Source: Alphaproteobacteria bacterium
GTDB lineage: Bacteria > Pseudomonadota > Alphaproteobacteria > UBA2966
Length of the DNA: 42,345 bases
Direction of reading: 5' to 3'
NCBI GenBank assembly: GCA_018654745.1
Contig: JABILA010000096.1
Coordinates: 1-42,345, forward strand
Part shown: positions 25,688 to 35,081 of the stretch, one piece after another
Position numbering within the stretch: the first letter of the stretch is position 1
Layout of the letters: each line of letters opens with the position of its first letter
The notes under the pieces: generated by a model
What the model saw: only the letters and a program-made list of their open reading frames with translations
The model's database searches: none
What the model was told of the DNA's origin: nothing
Position numbers and translations under genes: made by a program

Positions 25688-25693
25688 TATAAT
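25688..25693 (+). promoter_or_regulatory. Candidate -10 element of a trxA promoter
   Basis: A consensus TATAAT lies 27 bases before the trxA ATG, giving a short leader. The hexamer 17 bp upstream (AAGTCG) is a poor -35. A second possibility is TTGACG with TAGAGT 17 bp later, starting near 25627. The separate expression of trxA from addA is inferred. Confidence 0.35.
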
Positions 25694-25720
25694 TCAGAAA
25701 AATGAGAGACAGGTTCGCAT

Positions 25721-26044
25721 ATGAGCACGATTACCCACGTTAGCGACGATACATTTGACACAGACGTTCTTCAGTCCTCCAAGCCGGTCCTTGTTGACTA
25801 TTGGGCTGAGTGGTGCGGCCCTTGCAAACAGATCGCGCCAGCTCTGGAAGAAATCTCAAGTGAACTTGGTGACCGTGTAACTATCGCCAAGCTGAACATC
25901 GATGATCATCCGGTGACGCCGACCAAATTTGGCGTACGCGGTATCCCGACCTTGATGTTGTTCAAGGATGGTCAGGTTGCTGCCACCAAAGTTGGCGCAC
26001 TGCCAAAGAACAAACTTCAGGAATGGATCGAATCTGTTATCTGA
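25721..26044 (+). CDS. trxA: Thioredoxin
   Basis: A 107-residue thioredoxin, the general cytosolic dithiol reductant for ribonucleotide reductase, methionine sulfoxide reductase and others. The active site is WCGPC (Cys32 and Cys35) within [15 protein letters not shown]. The cis-proline loop is [11 protein letters not shown], and the length is standard. It has its own promoter region after addA and ends before a shared bidirectional terminator, facing the folC gene. The addB-addA-trxA order is widespread in alphaproteobacteria. Confidence 0.97.
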   Translation: MSTITHVSDDTFDTDVLQSSKPVLVDYWAEWCGPCKQIAPALEEISSELGDRVTIAKLNIDDHPVTPTKFGVRGIPTLMLFKDGQVAATKVGALPKNKLQEWIESVI

Positions 26045-26065
26045 TTTTTGATCGACCCAAAAGGC

Positions 26066-26094
26066 AAACCCCGCTGGAAGCAGCGGGGTTTTGT
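26066..26094. terminator. Shared terminator between convergent trxA and folC
   Basis: AAACCCCGCTG (26066-26076) and CAGCGGGGTTT (26081-26091) form a perfect 11-bp stem with a GAAG loop, followed by TTTTG on the plus strand. The A-rich 5' arm gives a short T-run on the minus strand too, so it can end both trxA and the folC operon. Confidence 0.85.
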
Positions 26095-26129
26095 CGTTTC
26101 CAGGGTGTTTCTGGTTAAACTAAACCGTT

Positions 26130-27548
26130 TCAGGAAAACTCGCCGCCCTCTTTGACCCGGCCTTGTTCGTTGGCAAGCACGCTGCCAGCCAGATACAGCG
26201 ACCCACAAATCAAAACCCGTGGTGCAATGTTGCTTTTGGACAGGGATGTGATGCTTTCGAGAGCATCTATGACGGAAAGGGCTGGATGGCTTTGCAGGCC
26301 AGCTGAATTTGCCTGCGCCGCGATGTCATTGGCGGGCAAGGCATTTTCCTCACCCGGAATGGTCAGCCCGTACAGGCCTTCTATGCGGTCCTTGAAGGGT
26401 GCCATAAAGCCACTGACATCCTTGACGTTCAACATGCCACACACAAGGTATGTCGGGCGCGGATCGTCGCGCTGCCAGGCGTTAAGGGTTTCGGCCAGCG
26501 CTGCTCCTGAGGCCGCGTTGTGTCCACCATCGAGCCAAAGCTCTGCGTCTTCAGGCAAATGCCGGGCGGCACGGCTTTGGGCAAGATTTTGTAATCGTCC
26601 AGGCCAGCTGGTGGCAGTCAGTCCCTCAGAAATAGCCTGGTCATCGATCTCAAAGCCTGGAAGATTTTTCAATACAGCGACCGCCAATCCGGCGTTGTCG
26701 ATCTGATGACCGCCGGGAAGTGCAGGCAGGGGGCAGGGCACTTCTGCCCCGTCAACCGTCACAGTCATGCCATCCGCCGCCGCTTCAACTTGCCAACCCT
26801 GGTCACCGTAATCGACCAGAGGTGCGCCAATTTCGGCAGCACGATTGTGGATTTGTGCCAACGCAACAGGCGACTGGTTTGCGATGATACCGGGAACGCC
26901 AGGTTTCAGGATACCGGCTTTTTCATCGGCGATACCGGCCAGGGTCTCGCCCAGAAACTGGACGTGGTCAATGGATATAGGCGTCAAAACGGTAAGGGCA
27001 GGTTTATCAATCACATTGGTCGCGTCCAACCTGCCACCAAGCCCGACTTCCAGCAGCACAACATCAGCGGGGTGTCGTGAATAAGCCAGGAAAGCACAGG
27101 CCGTTGTGATTTCGAAAAAGGTGATCGGCGCATCACCATTGGCAACCTCACATTCGGTCAACAAGGCCGCAAGCTCGGTTTCCTCAATGGCTTTGGCCGA
27201 CAGGTTTTTACCGTCGCCTGCCAGCTGGATACGCTCGTTAAATCTTACGAGATGCGGTGAGGTATAAACATGCACACGGTAGCCTGCAGCCTCAAGCGAG
27301 GCCTTTAGATAAGCGACCGTTGATCCTTTGCCATTGGTTCCGGCAACGTGGATAACAGGCGGCAGTCTTTTTTCGGGGTGATCCAGACGTTCCAGCAACC
27401 GCTCCATACGGCCCAGGGACAGGTCGATTCGCTTGGGGTGCAGGCGCTTGACGCGCTCAAGAATCAGATCGCTGGTCCGCAACGAGACAACGTCAGACGT
27501 TGGCCTGCCTTCAGCTGCTGGTTTCGACCGGTTCGGTGTCTGGGACAT
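26130..27548 (-). CDS. folC: Bifunctional dihydrofolate synthase/folylpolyglutamate synthase
   Basis: A 472-residue Mur-ligase-family enzyme that joins glutamate to dihydropteroate and then adds further glutamates to folates. The P-loop is GTNGKGST (residues 70-77), preceded by [16 protein letters not shown] and followed by the substrate loop [13 protein letters not shown]; later motifs include [22 protein letters not shown] and [12 protein letters not shown]. The ATG at 27548 overlaps the end of accD by 38 bases and gives about 22 extra N-terminal residues; a TTG at 27482 would match typical lengths but lacks a ribosome-binding site. It is the last gene of the trp-accD-folC run. Confidence 0.95.
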   Translation of the reverse strand: MSQTPNRSKPAAEGRPTSDVVSLRTSDLILERVKRLHPKRIDLSLGRMERLLERLDHPEKRLPPVIHVAGTNGKGSTVAYLKASLEAAGYRVHVYTSPHLVRFNERIQLAGDGKNLSAKAIEETELAALLTECEVANGDAPITFFEITTACAFLAYSRHPADVVLLEVGLGGRLDATNVIDKPALTVLTPISIDHVQFLGETLAGIADEKAGILKPGVPGIIANQSPVALAQIHNRAAEIGAPLVDYGDQGWQVEAAADGMTVTVDGAEVPCPLPALPGGHQIDNAGLAVAVLKNLPGFEIDDQAISEGLTATSWPGRLQNLAQSRAARHLPEDAELWLDGGHNAASGAALAETLNAWQRDDPRPTYLVCGMLNVKDVSGFMAPFKDRIEGLYGLTIPGEENALPANDIAAQANSAGLQSHPALSVIDALESITSLSKSNIAPRVLICGSLYLAGSVLANEQGRVKEGGEFS

Positions 27549-28476
27549 TTTGTGCTTCGATTTGTTTGTCGGAACTTTCGTCTACGGCCGGAGGCAACGC
27601 GGCGAGTGTCTTGATAATTGCGCTTTGATCGCGGTTCATCATCATGTCCACCAGACGCGTCAGTGTGTCTCTCATTTCGTGACGATGAACCACCATATCA
27701 ATCATGCCATGGTCCAGAAGATATTCGGCACGCTGAAATCCATCGGGCAATTTTTCGCGGATGGTGTCCTGAATGACACGCTGTCCGGCGAAGCCGATGA
27801 GGGCACCTGGTTCAGCGATATGGATATCGCCAATCATGGCATAAGACGCAGTGACACCACCGGTCGTTGGATCGGTCAATACAACGATGTAAGGCAAACC
27901 TGCCTCGCGCACCATCTCAACGGCAATAGTTGTTCGAGGCATTTGCATCAGGGACAAAATCCCCTCCTGCATGCGCGCACCACCAGCGGCGGCGAAAACG
28001 ATCAGGGGTTTGCCATCTGCAACCGCCCGTTCGGCCCCGGCCAGCATCGCTTCACCGGCAGCAAGTCCCATGGAGCCACCCATAAACGCAAAATTCTGCA
28101 CGCAAGTTACGATGCCAAGGCCATTCATGGTGCCACTGGCGACAACCATGGCTTCATCTTCGGATGTCTTGGCACGGGCATCCTTGAGGCGGTCCGTGTA
28201 TTTTTTTTCGTCGCGGAACTTTAGGGGGTCTGCGGGTACATCGCGAACGGCAATGCGCTCGACGGTGCCGTCGTCCAGCACTTGGTCCAGACGTTGGCGC
28301 GCGTTCAGGCGCATGTGATGGTCACAATGCGGGCACACCCGCATGGCAGCATCCAGATCCCGGTGAAAGACCATCTGGCCGCAGGATGGACACTTTTCCC
28401 ACAGGGTTTCGCGGTCATCCTGCTTTCGAACCAGGGCCCTTATTTTGGGCCGGACAAAGTTGGTAAGCCAGTTCAT
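27511..28476 (-). CDS. accD: Acetyl-CoA carboxylase carboxyltransferase subunit beta
   Basis: A 321-residue subunit that, with AccA, transfers CO2 from carboxybiotin to acetyl-CoA, giving malonyl-CoA for fatty acid synthesis. The N-terminal zinc ribbon has Cys29, Cys32, Cys48 and Cys51 (CPSCG and CPHCD). The carboxyltransferase core shows [42 protein letters not shown] and IGFAGQRVI. The C-terminal 30 residues are acidic and unconserved, and overlap folC. It sits in the trpF-trpB-trpA-accD-folC order typical of alphaproteobacteria, 40 bases after trpA. Confidence 0.97.
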   Translation of the reverse strand: MNWLTNFVRPKIRALVRKQDDRETLWEKCPSCGQMVFHRDLDAAMRVCPHCDHHMRLNARQRLDQVLDDGTVERIAVRDVPADPLKFRDEKKYTDRLKDARAKTSEDEAMVVASGTMNGLGIVTCVQNFAFMGGSMGLAAGEAMLAGAERAVADGKPLIVFAAAGGARMQEGILSLMQMPRTTIAVEMVREAGLPYIVVLTDPTTGGVTASYAMIGDIHIAEPGALIGFAGQRVIQDTIREKLPDGFQRAEYLLDHGMIDMVVHRHEMRDTLTRLVDMMMNRDQSAIIKTLAALPPAVDESSDKQIEAQNVPDTEPVETSS

Positions 28477-28516
28477 GGGTTATCTATCCAATCCGCTTGT
28501 ATCCGTTTGGCATTCG

Positions 28517-29377
28517 TTATTTTACACTCGCCCGGGCACGATGCACACCTTCAGCGAGGTCGCGACCCAGGGCGAGGACTTCATCGACCAGCTCCGGTTT
28601 GGCCCGGTCCTGATCATCAAGGTTTTTTTCCAACACTGCAATCAGTGCACTGCCAACAACAGCACCATCTGCACAGGATGCTATGGCTTCGGCCTGTTCC
28701 GGTGTGCGTATGCCAAAGCCGACGACTACGGGCAAGTCAGTGTGGCGTTTGATCCGCGCCACTGCTTGTTCCACAGCGTCAGCTTTTGGTGCTGCAGCGC
28801 CGGTAATACCGGCAATGGAGACGTAATATACAAAGCCTGATGTATTAGCGAGGACAGCGGGCAGGCGTTTGTCGTCGGTTGTCGGGGTGGCCAGGCGAAT
28901 GAAGCTGAGCCCGGCTTCCAGGGCTGGCAAGCAAAGTTCGCTGTCTTCTTCCGGCGGTAAATCAACAATGATCAGACCATCGACGCCGGATGCCTTGGCA
29001 TCCTTCAGAAAACTGTCAACGCCGTAATAATGGATGGGATTGTAATAGCCCATCAAAATAATCGGGGTGTCTGTATCTGAAGCGCGAAATTTCCGAACCA
29101 TCTCCAGAGTAGATTTCAGACTGCCACCAGTAGCCAGGGCTCGTAGACCAGCGGCCTGGATTGCGGGGCCGTCAGCCATGGGGTCGGTAAACGGCATCCC
29201 CAGCTCAATAACGTCAGCGCCGCCTTGTGCCAGTCCCAGGGCTATGTCCAGAGAGGTTTGTTGGTCCGGATCGCCTGCCATGATGAAGGACACAAAAGCC
29301 GAGCGTCCTTCTGCCTTGCAGGCTGCAAAACGGGCGTCCAGACGAGCGGTGCCGCCGACAATTGCTGAGGCACTCAT
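28517..29377 (-). CDS. trpA: Tryptophan synthase alpha subunit
   Basis: A 286-residue TIM-barrel enzyme cleaving indole-3-glycerol phosphate to indole, which is channelled to TrpB. The catalytic acids are Glu58 and Asp69 in [45 protein letters not shown] and [13 protein letters not shown] are the remaining signatures. I take the ATG at 29377, which overlaps the trpB stop (ATGA), rather than an in-frame start 57 bases upstream within trpB. Translational coupling to trpB fits the equimolar complex. Confidence 0.96.
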   Translation of the reverse strand: MSASAIVGGTARLDARFAACKAEGRSAFVSFIMAGDPDQQTSLDIALGLAQGGADVIELGMPFTDPMADGPAIQAAGLRALATGGSLKSTLEMVRKFRASDTDTPIILMGYYNPIHYYGVDSFLKDAKASGVDGLIIVDLPPEEDSELCLPALEAGLSFIRLATPTTDDKRLPAVLANTSGFVYYVSIAGITGAAAPKADAVEQAVARIKRHTDLPVVVGFGIRTPEQAEAIASCADGAVVGSALIAVLEKNLDDQDRAKPELVDEVLALGRDLAEGVHRARASVK

Positions 29378-30585
29378 ATCTCGACCCCCAGGGCATCCGC
29401 CACCGTAAAGATATCCTTGTCTCCACGACCACACATATTCATCAACAGGATATGGTCACCGGGCAAGTCAGGTGCAATCTTCATGACGTGAGCCAGCGCA
29501 TGGGCAGGCTCAAGTGCTGGAATAATGCCTTCCAGTCGACTGCACAACTGGAACGCCTCCAGGGCTTCAGTATCGGTAACAGATACATAATCAACCCGAC
29601 CCAGATCATGCAGCCAGGAATGCTCAGGTCCGATGCCAGGGTAATCCAGACCAGCTGAAATCGAATGGGCCTCGATGATCTGGCCGTCATCGTCCTGCAG
29701 CAGATACGTCCGGTTGCCGTGCAAAACACCTGGCTGTCCACCGGTCAGGGAAGCCGCATGTTTGTCCGTATCAACACCGTGTCCGCCTGCTTCAACACCA
29801 ATAATTTTGACGTCTTCATCGTCCAGAAACGGATGGAACAGGCCCATGGCGTTGGAACCTCCACCGATACAGGCGACAAGGCTGTCGGGCAAACGGCCTT
29901 CAGCTTTTTGCATCTGGGCCTTGGCTTCATTGCCGATGACAGACTGAAAATCGCGAACCAGGGCGGGATAGGGGTGTGGCCCTGCCACGGTGCCAATGAT
30001 GTAGAATGTGTCTTCAACGTTGGTAACCCAGTCGCGCAGGGCTTCGTTCATGGCATCCTTCAGCGTGGATGATCCTGATGTAACAGGAATGACCTCAGCA
30101 CCCAGCAAGCGCATGCGAAAGACGTTGGGTTGCTGACGCTCAATATCCACCGCACCCATATAAACGGTGCAAGGCAAGCCAAATCGTGCCGCAACGGTTG
30201 CGGTTGCCACACCATGTTGCCCGGCACCGGTTTCGGCGATGATACGTGTTTTTTTCATGCGCCGGGCCAGAAGTATCTGACCCATGCAATTGTTGATCTT
30301 GTGCGCGCCTGTGTGGTTCAGCTCATCGCGTTTGAAGTAAATCTTTGCACCGCCCAGATGCTCGGTCAGACGCTCGGCATGATAAAGCGGACTGGGGCGA
30401 CCAACATAATGCTCAAGAAAATAATCAAGTTCTTCCTGAAAGGCGGGATCGACTTTGGCAGCCTCCCAGGCTTCTTCCAGTTCAAGGATCAAAGGCATCA
30501 GCGTTTCGGCAACAAATCGACCGCCGTAGATGCCGAAATGACCATTTTCGTCCGGGCCAGCGCGATAGGTATTGGGCTTGTCCAA
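29374..30585 (-). CDS. trpB: Tryptophan synthase beta subunit
   Basis: A 403-residue pyridoxal-phosphate enzyme that condenses indole with serine to tryptophan. The PLP lysine is Lys96 in HTGAHKINN; the phosphate-binding GGGSNAMG and [11 protein letters not shown] loops are present. The N-terminus ([23 protein letters not shown]) matches the family at full length. The start codon is a TTG with only a weak GAAAG upstream, 23 bases after the trpF stop; no better start is available in frame. It overlaps trpA by four bases. Confidence 0.96.
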   Translation of the reverse strand: MDKPNTYRAGPDENGHFGIYGGRFVAETLMPLILELEEAWEAAKVDPAFQEELDYFLEHYVGRPSPLYHAERLTEHLGGAKIYFKRDELNHTGAHKINNCMGQILLARRMKKTRIIAETGAGQHGVATATVAARFGLPCTVYMGAVDIERQQPNVFRMRLLGAEVIPVTSGSSTLKDAMNEALRDWVTNVEDTFYIIGTVAGPHPYPALVRDFQSVIGNEAKAQMQKAEGRLPDSLVACIGGGSNAMGLFHPFLDDEDVKIIGVEAGGHGVDTDKHAASLTGGQPGVLHGNRTYLLQDDDGQIIEAHSISAGLDYPGIGPEHSWLHDLGRVDYVSVTDTEALEAFQLCSRLEGIIPALEPAHALAHVMKIAPDLPGDHILLMNMCGRGDKDIFTVADALGVEI

Positions 30586-30608
30586 AGTGATTACTTTCGT
30601 GTCTGCAA

Positions 30609-31259
30609 TTATCCGGCTTCCTTGGCCGCAGCCAAAAAAGCCCGAATACGTTCGGGGTCCTTTTTGCCGGGTTCAAATTCGACCCCGGAAGATACGTCAA
30701 CGGCGGATGCGGAAGTCGTTGCGATAGCCTCGCCAACATTTTCTGCATCCAGGCCACCTGACAGCATCCACGGTACCGACCAGCCCAGGCCCTGCAAGAG
30801 CGTCCAGTCGAAGCTGATGGCATTGCCGCCAGGCAGTGCGCCAGCCATGGTTTTAGGTGCTTTGGCGTCAAACAGCAACCAGTCGACGCAAGCCTGGTAA
30901 TCGGCCGCTGTGGCGATATCATCCGCCGTTTCAACCTTGATTGCCTTGATCACCGGTTTCTTGAAGGTTTCCCGAATTGCCTGGACACGTTCCGGACTTT
31001 CTGCCCCATGCAACTGAAGCACATCCAGGGGTGTCGTCTTCAATACAGCGGCGATGGTCAAGTCATCCGCATCAACAAAAAGGCCCACTTTTTGAACAAG
31101 AGGTGGCACCAGATTGCTCAGCATCAGGGCGTGCTCGGCTGTGACCGCTCTGGGGGATGGTGGATAAAAAACAAAACCCACCATATCGGCGCCATGTGCG
31201 ACGGCATGTGCCAGCGTGTTGGGGGTGGAAAGGCCACATATTTTAGCTTGAACAGGCAT
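30609..31259 (-). CDS. trpF: Phosphoribosylanthranilate isomerase
   Basis: A 216-residue TIM-barrel enzyme of tryptophan synthesis that isomerises N-(5'-phosphoribosyl)anthranilate. The catalytic Cys8 lies in KICGL, followed by [36 protein letters not shown] and the phosphate-binding VDVSSGVE. The ATG at 31259 gives a standard N-terminus; a GTG 42 bases upstream would add residues that overlap pyrF and lack family similarity. It lies 13 bases after pyrF. The anthranilate-forming genes trpE/G/D/C are not in the window. Confidence 0.95.
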   Translation of the reverse strand: MPVQAKICGLSTPNTLAHAVAHGADMVGFVFYPPSPRAVTAEHALMLSNLVPPLVQKVGLFVDADDLTIAAVLKTTPLDVLQLHGAESPERVQAIRETFKKPVIKAIKVETADDIATAADYQACVDWLLFDAKAPKTMAGALPGGNAISFDWTLLQGLGWSVPWMLSGGLDAENVGEAIATTSASAVDVSSGVEFEPGKKDPERIRAFLAAAKEAG

Positions 31260-31272
31260 GTCGAATTCTTTT

Positions 31273-32001
31273 TCAGGCGGCAAGGCTGTCGAATATGGCA
31301 CGGGCTGCGGCCGCCGGGTCGCTCGCCTGGGTTATCGGGCGACCGATGACCAGGTGGGTTGCCCCCAACTGCACGGCTTCCTCAGGTGTCATGACCCGTT
31401 TTTGATCGCCGGCGTCGGTTCCTTTGGGCCGAATACCAGGCACAACCAGAACAAAGTCAGGGCCAAGGTCCTGGCGCAAAACTTCGATTTCGTGTGGCGA
31501 GCAAACAATCCCGTCGGCACCATTTTGCTGAGCCAGGGCCGCCAGGCGCCGAACCTGATCCGAGGGCGTGTCACTAACCCCGACGGCTTTGAGGTCTGCC
31601 TGGTCCAGACTGGTCAGCACCGTTACGGCAATGATCTGCGGTCGCGCGCCGCCATTCGCATCGCCACCTGCGACAGCAGCATCGGCAGCTGCCCTGATCA
31701 TGGCCGGACCGCCGCTGGCATGAATGGTCATCATATAAGGGATCATTTTGCAGGCGATACGAACGGCACCTGCCACAGTATTGGGAATGTCGTGAAACTT
31801 CAGGTCCAGGAAAACCGGGACGCCACCTGCGTCTCTGACCCTGATAACACCGTCCGGACCATTGGCTGTGAAAAACTCTTTTCCAAGCTTGATGCCGCCC
31901 GCGGCACCTTTCAGGTCTACAGCAAGTTTTTCCGCCGCTCCGACATCAGGAGTGTCTATGGCGCAGAAAACAGGGTCAACAACGGTCAGTGGAATGTTCA
32001 T
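31273..32001 (-). CDS. pyrF: Orotidine-5'-phosphate decarboxylase
   Basis: A 242-residue TIM-barrel enzyme forming UMP from OMP, the last step of pyrimidine synthesis. The catalytic tetrad segment is FLDLKFHDIPNT with Asp66, Lys68 and Asp71, preceded by IKLGKEFF (Lys38/Lys41 region) and followed by VTVLTSL, GIVCSPHE and the phosphate-binding PGIRPKG. The substrate-binding IGRPIT is near the end. The start overlaps the upstream ornithine-cyclodeaminase-like gene by four bases (ATGA). PyrF ahead of trpF, both phosphoribosyl-using enzymes, is a recurrent alphaproteobacterial arrangement. Confidence 0.96.
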   Translation of the reverse strand: MNIPLTVVDPVFCAIDTPDVGAAEKLAVDLKGAAGGIKLGKEFFTANGPDGVIRVRDAGGVPVFLDLKFHDIPNTVAGAVRIACKMIPYMMTIHASGGPAMIRAAADAAVAGGDANGGARPQIIAVTVLTSLDQADLKAVGVSDTPSDQVRRLAALAQQNGADGIVCSPHEIEVLRQDLGPDFVLVVPGIRPKGTDAGDQKRVMTPEEAVQLGATHLVIGRPITQASDPAAAARAIFDSLAA

Positions 32002-32975
32002 GAATTATTCTCCCCGGTTTGGTTGCTGGAAAGCAGTGTATCGGCGATCAGTTCGGCTGCAGCCAGATCTTCAATGGCCGTACCGACAGATTTGAACAAG
32101 GTGATTTCATCATCATTGCGGCGGCCGGGATGTGTTCCGGCTGTCAGTTCGGCTAGGTCCGCCTGAACATCCGAAGCAGAAATGATTCCAGCTTTAATCG
32201 GCAGAACCAGATCGCCACCTTCTTGCAAGGCACCGTCGCGGGTGTCGACAAACAAGGTGCTGCGCTGGACCGTTGCATCATCAGTCTCGCGCATGTCAGG
32301 GCGAAAGGCACCGACCAGATCGACGTGTGCGCCAGGTTTCAACAGCTCTCCCTGTACCAGTGGATCAAGTGAAAGCGTTGCACATGAAATTACATCAGCA
32401 GTGGGAATTGCGGTGGCAATATCTGAAACACGTTTTGCTTCCAGTCCCGTTTCTTTCAGACCGTCAACAATGGCTTCCGCATGTTCTTCGTTCCGGTTCC
32501 AGACTGACACCCGTTTGATCGGGCGCACAGCTGCGTGGGCACGGATCAGATGCGGGGCCAGGGCACCTGCTCCGACCATCAACAGTTCCGATGAATCCGG
32601 TCGTGCCAGGTAACTGGCCGCCAGAGCCGATGCGCAGGCTGTGCGGCGTACTGTAAGGGCGGCACCATTGATCATCGCCATCGCCACGCCATTGCCGCCA
32701 TTCAATAACAGTACCTGACCGCTTATGGCTGGCAGGCCGCGTAAATTATTGTCGGGGAAAACACTAAGCATCTTGATGACAATATGCCCGCCCTTGCGCC
32801 AGGCCGGCATAACCAACAATGTGGCATCGCGCTGGTCGGCCTGTTCCATCGTATAATGGTTGCGCAACGGTACATCTGCGCCATCGATAAATGCGCGACG
32901 CAGTTTTTCAACCAGGGCTGTGTAATCCAGCGCGGCGTGAACGGCTTCGGCGTCTATGATTTGCATATCGATCAA
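31998..32975 (-). CDS. Ornithine cyclodeaminase / mu-crystallin family protein
   Basis: A 325-residue NAD(P)-dependent enzyme of the OCD/mu-crystallin superfamily. Visible are the substrate-binding N-terminal part (PLRNHYTMEQ, ATLLVMPAWR, IKMLSVFPDN), the Rossmann motif LLMVGAGALAPHLIRAH, the segment ISCATLSLDPLVQGE, and the HVDLVGAFRPDMRE loop. Members include ornithine cyclodeaminase, alanine dehydrogenase, ketimine reductase and N-succinyl-ornithine-type enzymes; which reaction applies here cannot be decided. It overlaps lapA by four bases upstream and pyrF by four downstream, so it is translationally locked into the operon. That makes a link to amino-acid metabolism plausible (inference). 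Confidence 0.85.
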   Translation of the reverse strand: MIDMQIIDAEAVHAALDYTALVEKLRRAFIDGADVPLRNHYTMEQADQRDATLLVMPAWRKGGHIVIKMLSVFPDNNLRGLPAISGQVLLLNGGNGVAMAMINGAALTVRRTACASALAASYLARPDSSELLMVGAGALAPHLIRAHAAVRPIKRVSVWNRNEEHAEAIVDGLKETGLEAKRVSDIATAIPTADVISCATLSLDPLVQGELLKPGAHVDLVGAFRPDMRETDDATVQRSTLFVDTRDGALQEGGDLVLPIKAGIISASDVQADLAELTAGTHPGRRNDDEITLFKSVGTAIEDLAAAELIADTLLSSNQTGENNS

Positions 32976-33340
32976 CTTGCCTGGTTTGTAATTGCCGTCG
33001 AAGCATCGTCTTTTGCTGAAGTGTCTTTTGGCAGGTCATCGGTGGCTTCTACGGGGGCCGCCAGACGTGCACGCAAGTTTTCGATCTCACTTTCCTGAAG
33101 TTTGCTGTTCTTGCGCAAGCGACGTGCTTCTCGCCGGATACGCCCGCCTGCCATCCATGCCGAGACACCGCCGATCAACAGACCAAGCAGTACTGCAACC
33201 ATCAAGGCGGCATAGAGTGGAACATCAAAAGCAAAGGGAAGCGGATCAAGGTCTATGGATATCGGTGCGCGATTGGCGACTGCAAAGGCCGCGACGACAG
33301 CGATAACGGGAAGTAGAAATATCCACCAGAGCAGCTTCAT
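32972..33340 (-). CDS. lapA: LapA family (DUF1049) inner-membrane protein
   Basis: A 122-residue small membrane protein. Two hydrophobic helices (LLWWIFLLPVIAVVAAFAVA near residues 3-22 and LYAALMVAVLLGLLIGGVSAW near 42-62) flank the conserved short periplasmic loop NRAPISIDLDPLPFAFDVPL. A basic, probably coiled-coil cytoplasmic region follows (RRLRKNSKLQESEIENLRARL), then a polar tail. In Escherichia coli LapA works near LapB in lipopolysaccharide assembly control; lapB is not visible here. The ATG at 33340 starts directly before the membrane helix; a GTG at 33376 would add 12 unconserved residues within the structured leader. The stop overlaps the next gene by four bases. Confidence 0.87.
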   Translation of the reverse strand: MKLLWWIFLLPVIAVVAAFAVANRAPISIDLDPLPFAFDVPLYAALMVAVLLGLLIGGVSAWMAGGRIRREARRLRKNSKLQESEIENLRARLAAPVEATDDLPKDTSAKDDASTAITNQAS

Positions 33341-33354
33341 GATTACCAGGTTTT

Positions 33355-33428
33355 CCCAATAATGTGTTGCAGACACACGACAAGTCGCCTGAATTCAAGC
33401 TGTAAGTCAGGTGTCGTTGATTATTGGG
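33355..33428 (-). promoter_or_regulatory. Three-way-junction RNA element in the lapA operon leader (candidate novel)
   Basis: On the minus strand CCCAATAAT (33428-33420) pairs perfectly with ATTATTGGG (33363-33355), extendable by one G-U and one A-U pair. This P1 encloses two further helices. P3 is ACGACA/TGTCGT (33417-33412 with 33382-33377) continuing, past a five-base bulge, into CCTGA/TCAGG with a 14-base loop. P2 is GTGT/ACAC around a CTGCA loop. The 3' arm ends 14 bases before the lapA ATG and includes the only purine-rich stretch (GGGA) that could help ribosome binding. No T-run follows, so it is not a terminator. I do not recognise the class. Confidence 0.55.
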
Positions 33429-33484
33429 GATAAAGCCATATCAGCAGCCTGCTGACAATAGAGCACTGTAATTTCAGAACTTCG

Positions 33485-33508
33485 GCCCGATATTTCCTGG
33501 CATCGGGC
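33485..33508 (-). terminator. Stem-loop after ihfB (weak terminator candidate)
   Basis: GCCCGAT and ATCGGGC pair over 7 bp around a 10-base loop, 10 bases beyond the ihfB stop on the minus strand. The bases that follow are CGAAGTTCTG, without a T-run, so only partial termination or mRNA end protection is expected. Confidence 0.35.
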
Positions 33509-33518
33509 GGGGGCTGGA

Positions 33519-33827
33519 TCAGCTGTCGTCAGATGCTGCTGTATTGCCGTTTGGGTTCAGACGCTCGCGCAATTCCTTGCCGGTCTTGAAAAACGGGATG
33601 TGTTTCTCGCCTACCTGAACGGCCTGGCCCGTGCGTGGGTTGCGCGCGACCCTGGGGGCGCGCTGTTTAACAGAAAAGGCGCCAAAGCCCCTTAATTCAA
33701 CTCGGTCACCACGAGACAGTGCCGAAGAAATCTCTTCAAATATTGTCGTAACGATGCGTTCAACGTCACGTTGGTACAAATGCGGGTTCTTTTCCGCCAG
33801 ACGTGCGACTAATTCCGACTTAACCAT
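33519..33827 (-). CDS. ihfB: Integration host factor subunit beta
   Basis: A 102-residue DNA-bending protein of the HU/IHF family. Signatures are [33 protein letters not shown], the core [17 protein letters not shown] and the DNA-inserting arm [24 protein letters not shown] with its conserved proline. With IhfA it bends DNA sharply at specific sites in promoters, origins and phage attachment sites; such a site would be needed by the recombinase at the right end of this window. I choose the ATG at 33827, with AGGGGG nearby upstream, over a start 42 bases further out. The rpsA-sppA-ihfB-lapA order is conserved in alphaproteobacteria. Confidence 0.95.
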   Translation of the reverse strand: MVKSELVARLAEKNPHLYQRDVERIVTTIFEEISSALSRGDRVELRGFGAFSVKQRAPRVARNPRTGQAVQVGEKHIPFFKTGKELRERLNPNGNTAASDDS

Positions 33828-33996
33828 TATCCGGCCCCCTGATGCCGACTTGATATTTCCTTGAAGCACTCTTCGATCCGATTTATGTCGGACTTTTTTC
33901 CCTGAGTACTTCTATATCCGCCTTTGCGGTTCGCCACTGCCCGACTGAAGGCAGAAATCATTCACTATCCTGAATGGCGAAAACGAGTAATTAATA

Positions 33997-34929
33997 TCAG
34001 AACAAGCCAGCAGGTTGCCAAAGCGTAAGCAGCCCGTCAAGTGTAAGTCTTTCAGAAAGCAATGTTTTTCCAGATGAGGAAAGCAATCTGGAAAGCAATC
34101 CCTTGTTGCTGACTTTGATATCAACGTCAAACATCGGCAAGTTTCCGGCAACCCCATGGTTGGTTTTTAGCCAGCGACGGGCATCAGCCATACCCCCCAA
34201 CTCATCGATTAATTTGGCTTCCAGGGCCTGTCTGCCGGTAAATAACCGGCCATCTGACGCCAGTTGCACTTCATCCGCCGTTAATTTGCGCCGATCTGTC
34301 ACCAGTTTGACAAACCATTGATGTGTATCGTCAATCAGGTTTTGTGTTGCGTCCCTGGCTTCTGCCGTCATTGGCTCTGTTGTCGATGGCTGGCCTTTCA
34401 ACGGACCACTGGCCAGAGTCTCTGCTTTAACGCCAATTTTCTCCAATAAACCGCTCATTTCTGCGGTTTGCAGAATAACGCCAATGGATCCGGTCAAGGA
34501 TGTTTCGCGCGCATAAATCCGGTCTGCGGCCAAAGCAGTCATATAGCCACCCGAGGTACCGATAGTCCGGATCAAGGCAACCACAGGCTTGCTGCTGGCA
34601 ACATTCCGCAAGGCATAATAAAGCGTTTCGCCACCAACAGCTGTACCGCCGGGGCTGTCTATACGGACAATAAGGGCCTTGGCCGATTTGCTTTTTGCAA
34701 CATCGTCCAGTGCTTCCAGCCTGTCCTGGTCGTCAAGGATCAGGCCACCAATTTCCATGGTGGCGACATGATCTCCATCACCTGCCAGATTTGACGGTGC
34801 CAGATCGGTGTATGTCGCAATGCCAGCATAGGCCAGCGCTGCAAAAGCAACGATAGCAGTCAGTCGCCAACCAATAAGCTGACGTTTTAGTCGTCGTCGA
34901 TCGACGATTGCATCTGCATCAAGAGACAT
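33997..34929 (-). CDS. sppA: Signal peptide peptidase SppA
   Basis: A 310-residue membrane-anchored serine protease (S49 family, short SppA36-like form) that degrades leftover signal peptides. A basic N-terminus leads into one membrane helix (residues about 21-40). The protease core begins IVRIDSPGGTAVGGE. The nucleophile is Ser126 in GTSGGYM and the general base is Lys178 in SGPLKGQPS, the Ser/Lys dyad at the spacing expected for the family; SLTGSIGVI lies between them. A strong AGGAGG precedes the ATG by eight bases. It sits between rpsA and ihfB on the same strand, with a terminator after rpsA, so it probably has its own promoter in the AT-rich upstream region (a TTGACT is present there on the minus strand). 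Confidence 0.93.
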   Translation of the reverse strand: MSLDADAIVDRRRLKRQLIGWRLTAIVAFAALAYAGIATYTDLAPSNLAGDGDHVATMEIGGLILDDQDRLEALDDVAKSKSAKALIVRIDSPGGTAVGGETLYYALRNVASSKPVVALIRTIGTSGGYMTALAADRIYARETSLTGSIGVILQTAEMSGLLEKIGVKAETLASGPLKGQPSTTEPMTAEARDATQNLIDDTHQWFVKLVTDRRKLTADEVQLASDGRLFTGRQALEAKLIDELGGMADARRWLKTNHGVAGNLPMFDVDIKVSNKGLLSRLLSSSGKTLLSERLTLDGLLTLWQPAGLF

Positions 34930-35081
34930 GGCTCGAACCTCCTGTTCCGAGTTTTCAGACGAACCAAACGCACAAATCCAGGGACGATATGCCCAATTGT
35001 AAAATGGTCATATATCCCAAAAGCTTAGTTTAGCAAACTTTTCATTAAAAAAAAGTCAATAATTAAAAGGGATTACGAAAG

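Noticed and set aside
33876..33899. TCCGA-TTTATG-TCGGA followed by CTTTTTT as a plus-strand terminator
   Set aside because: No plus-strand gene lies upstream; the stem is only 5 bp and sits between minus-strand genes.
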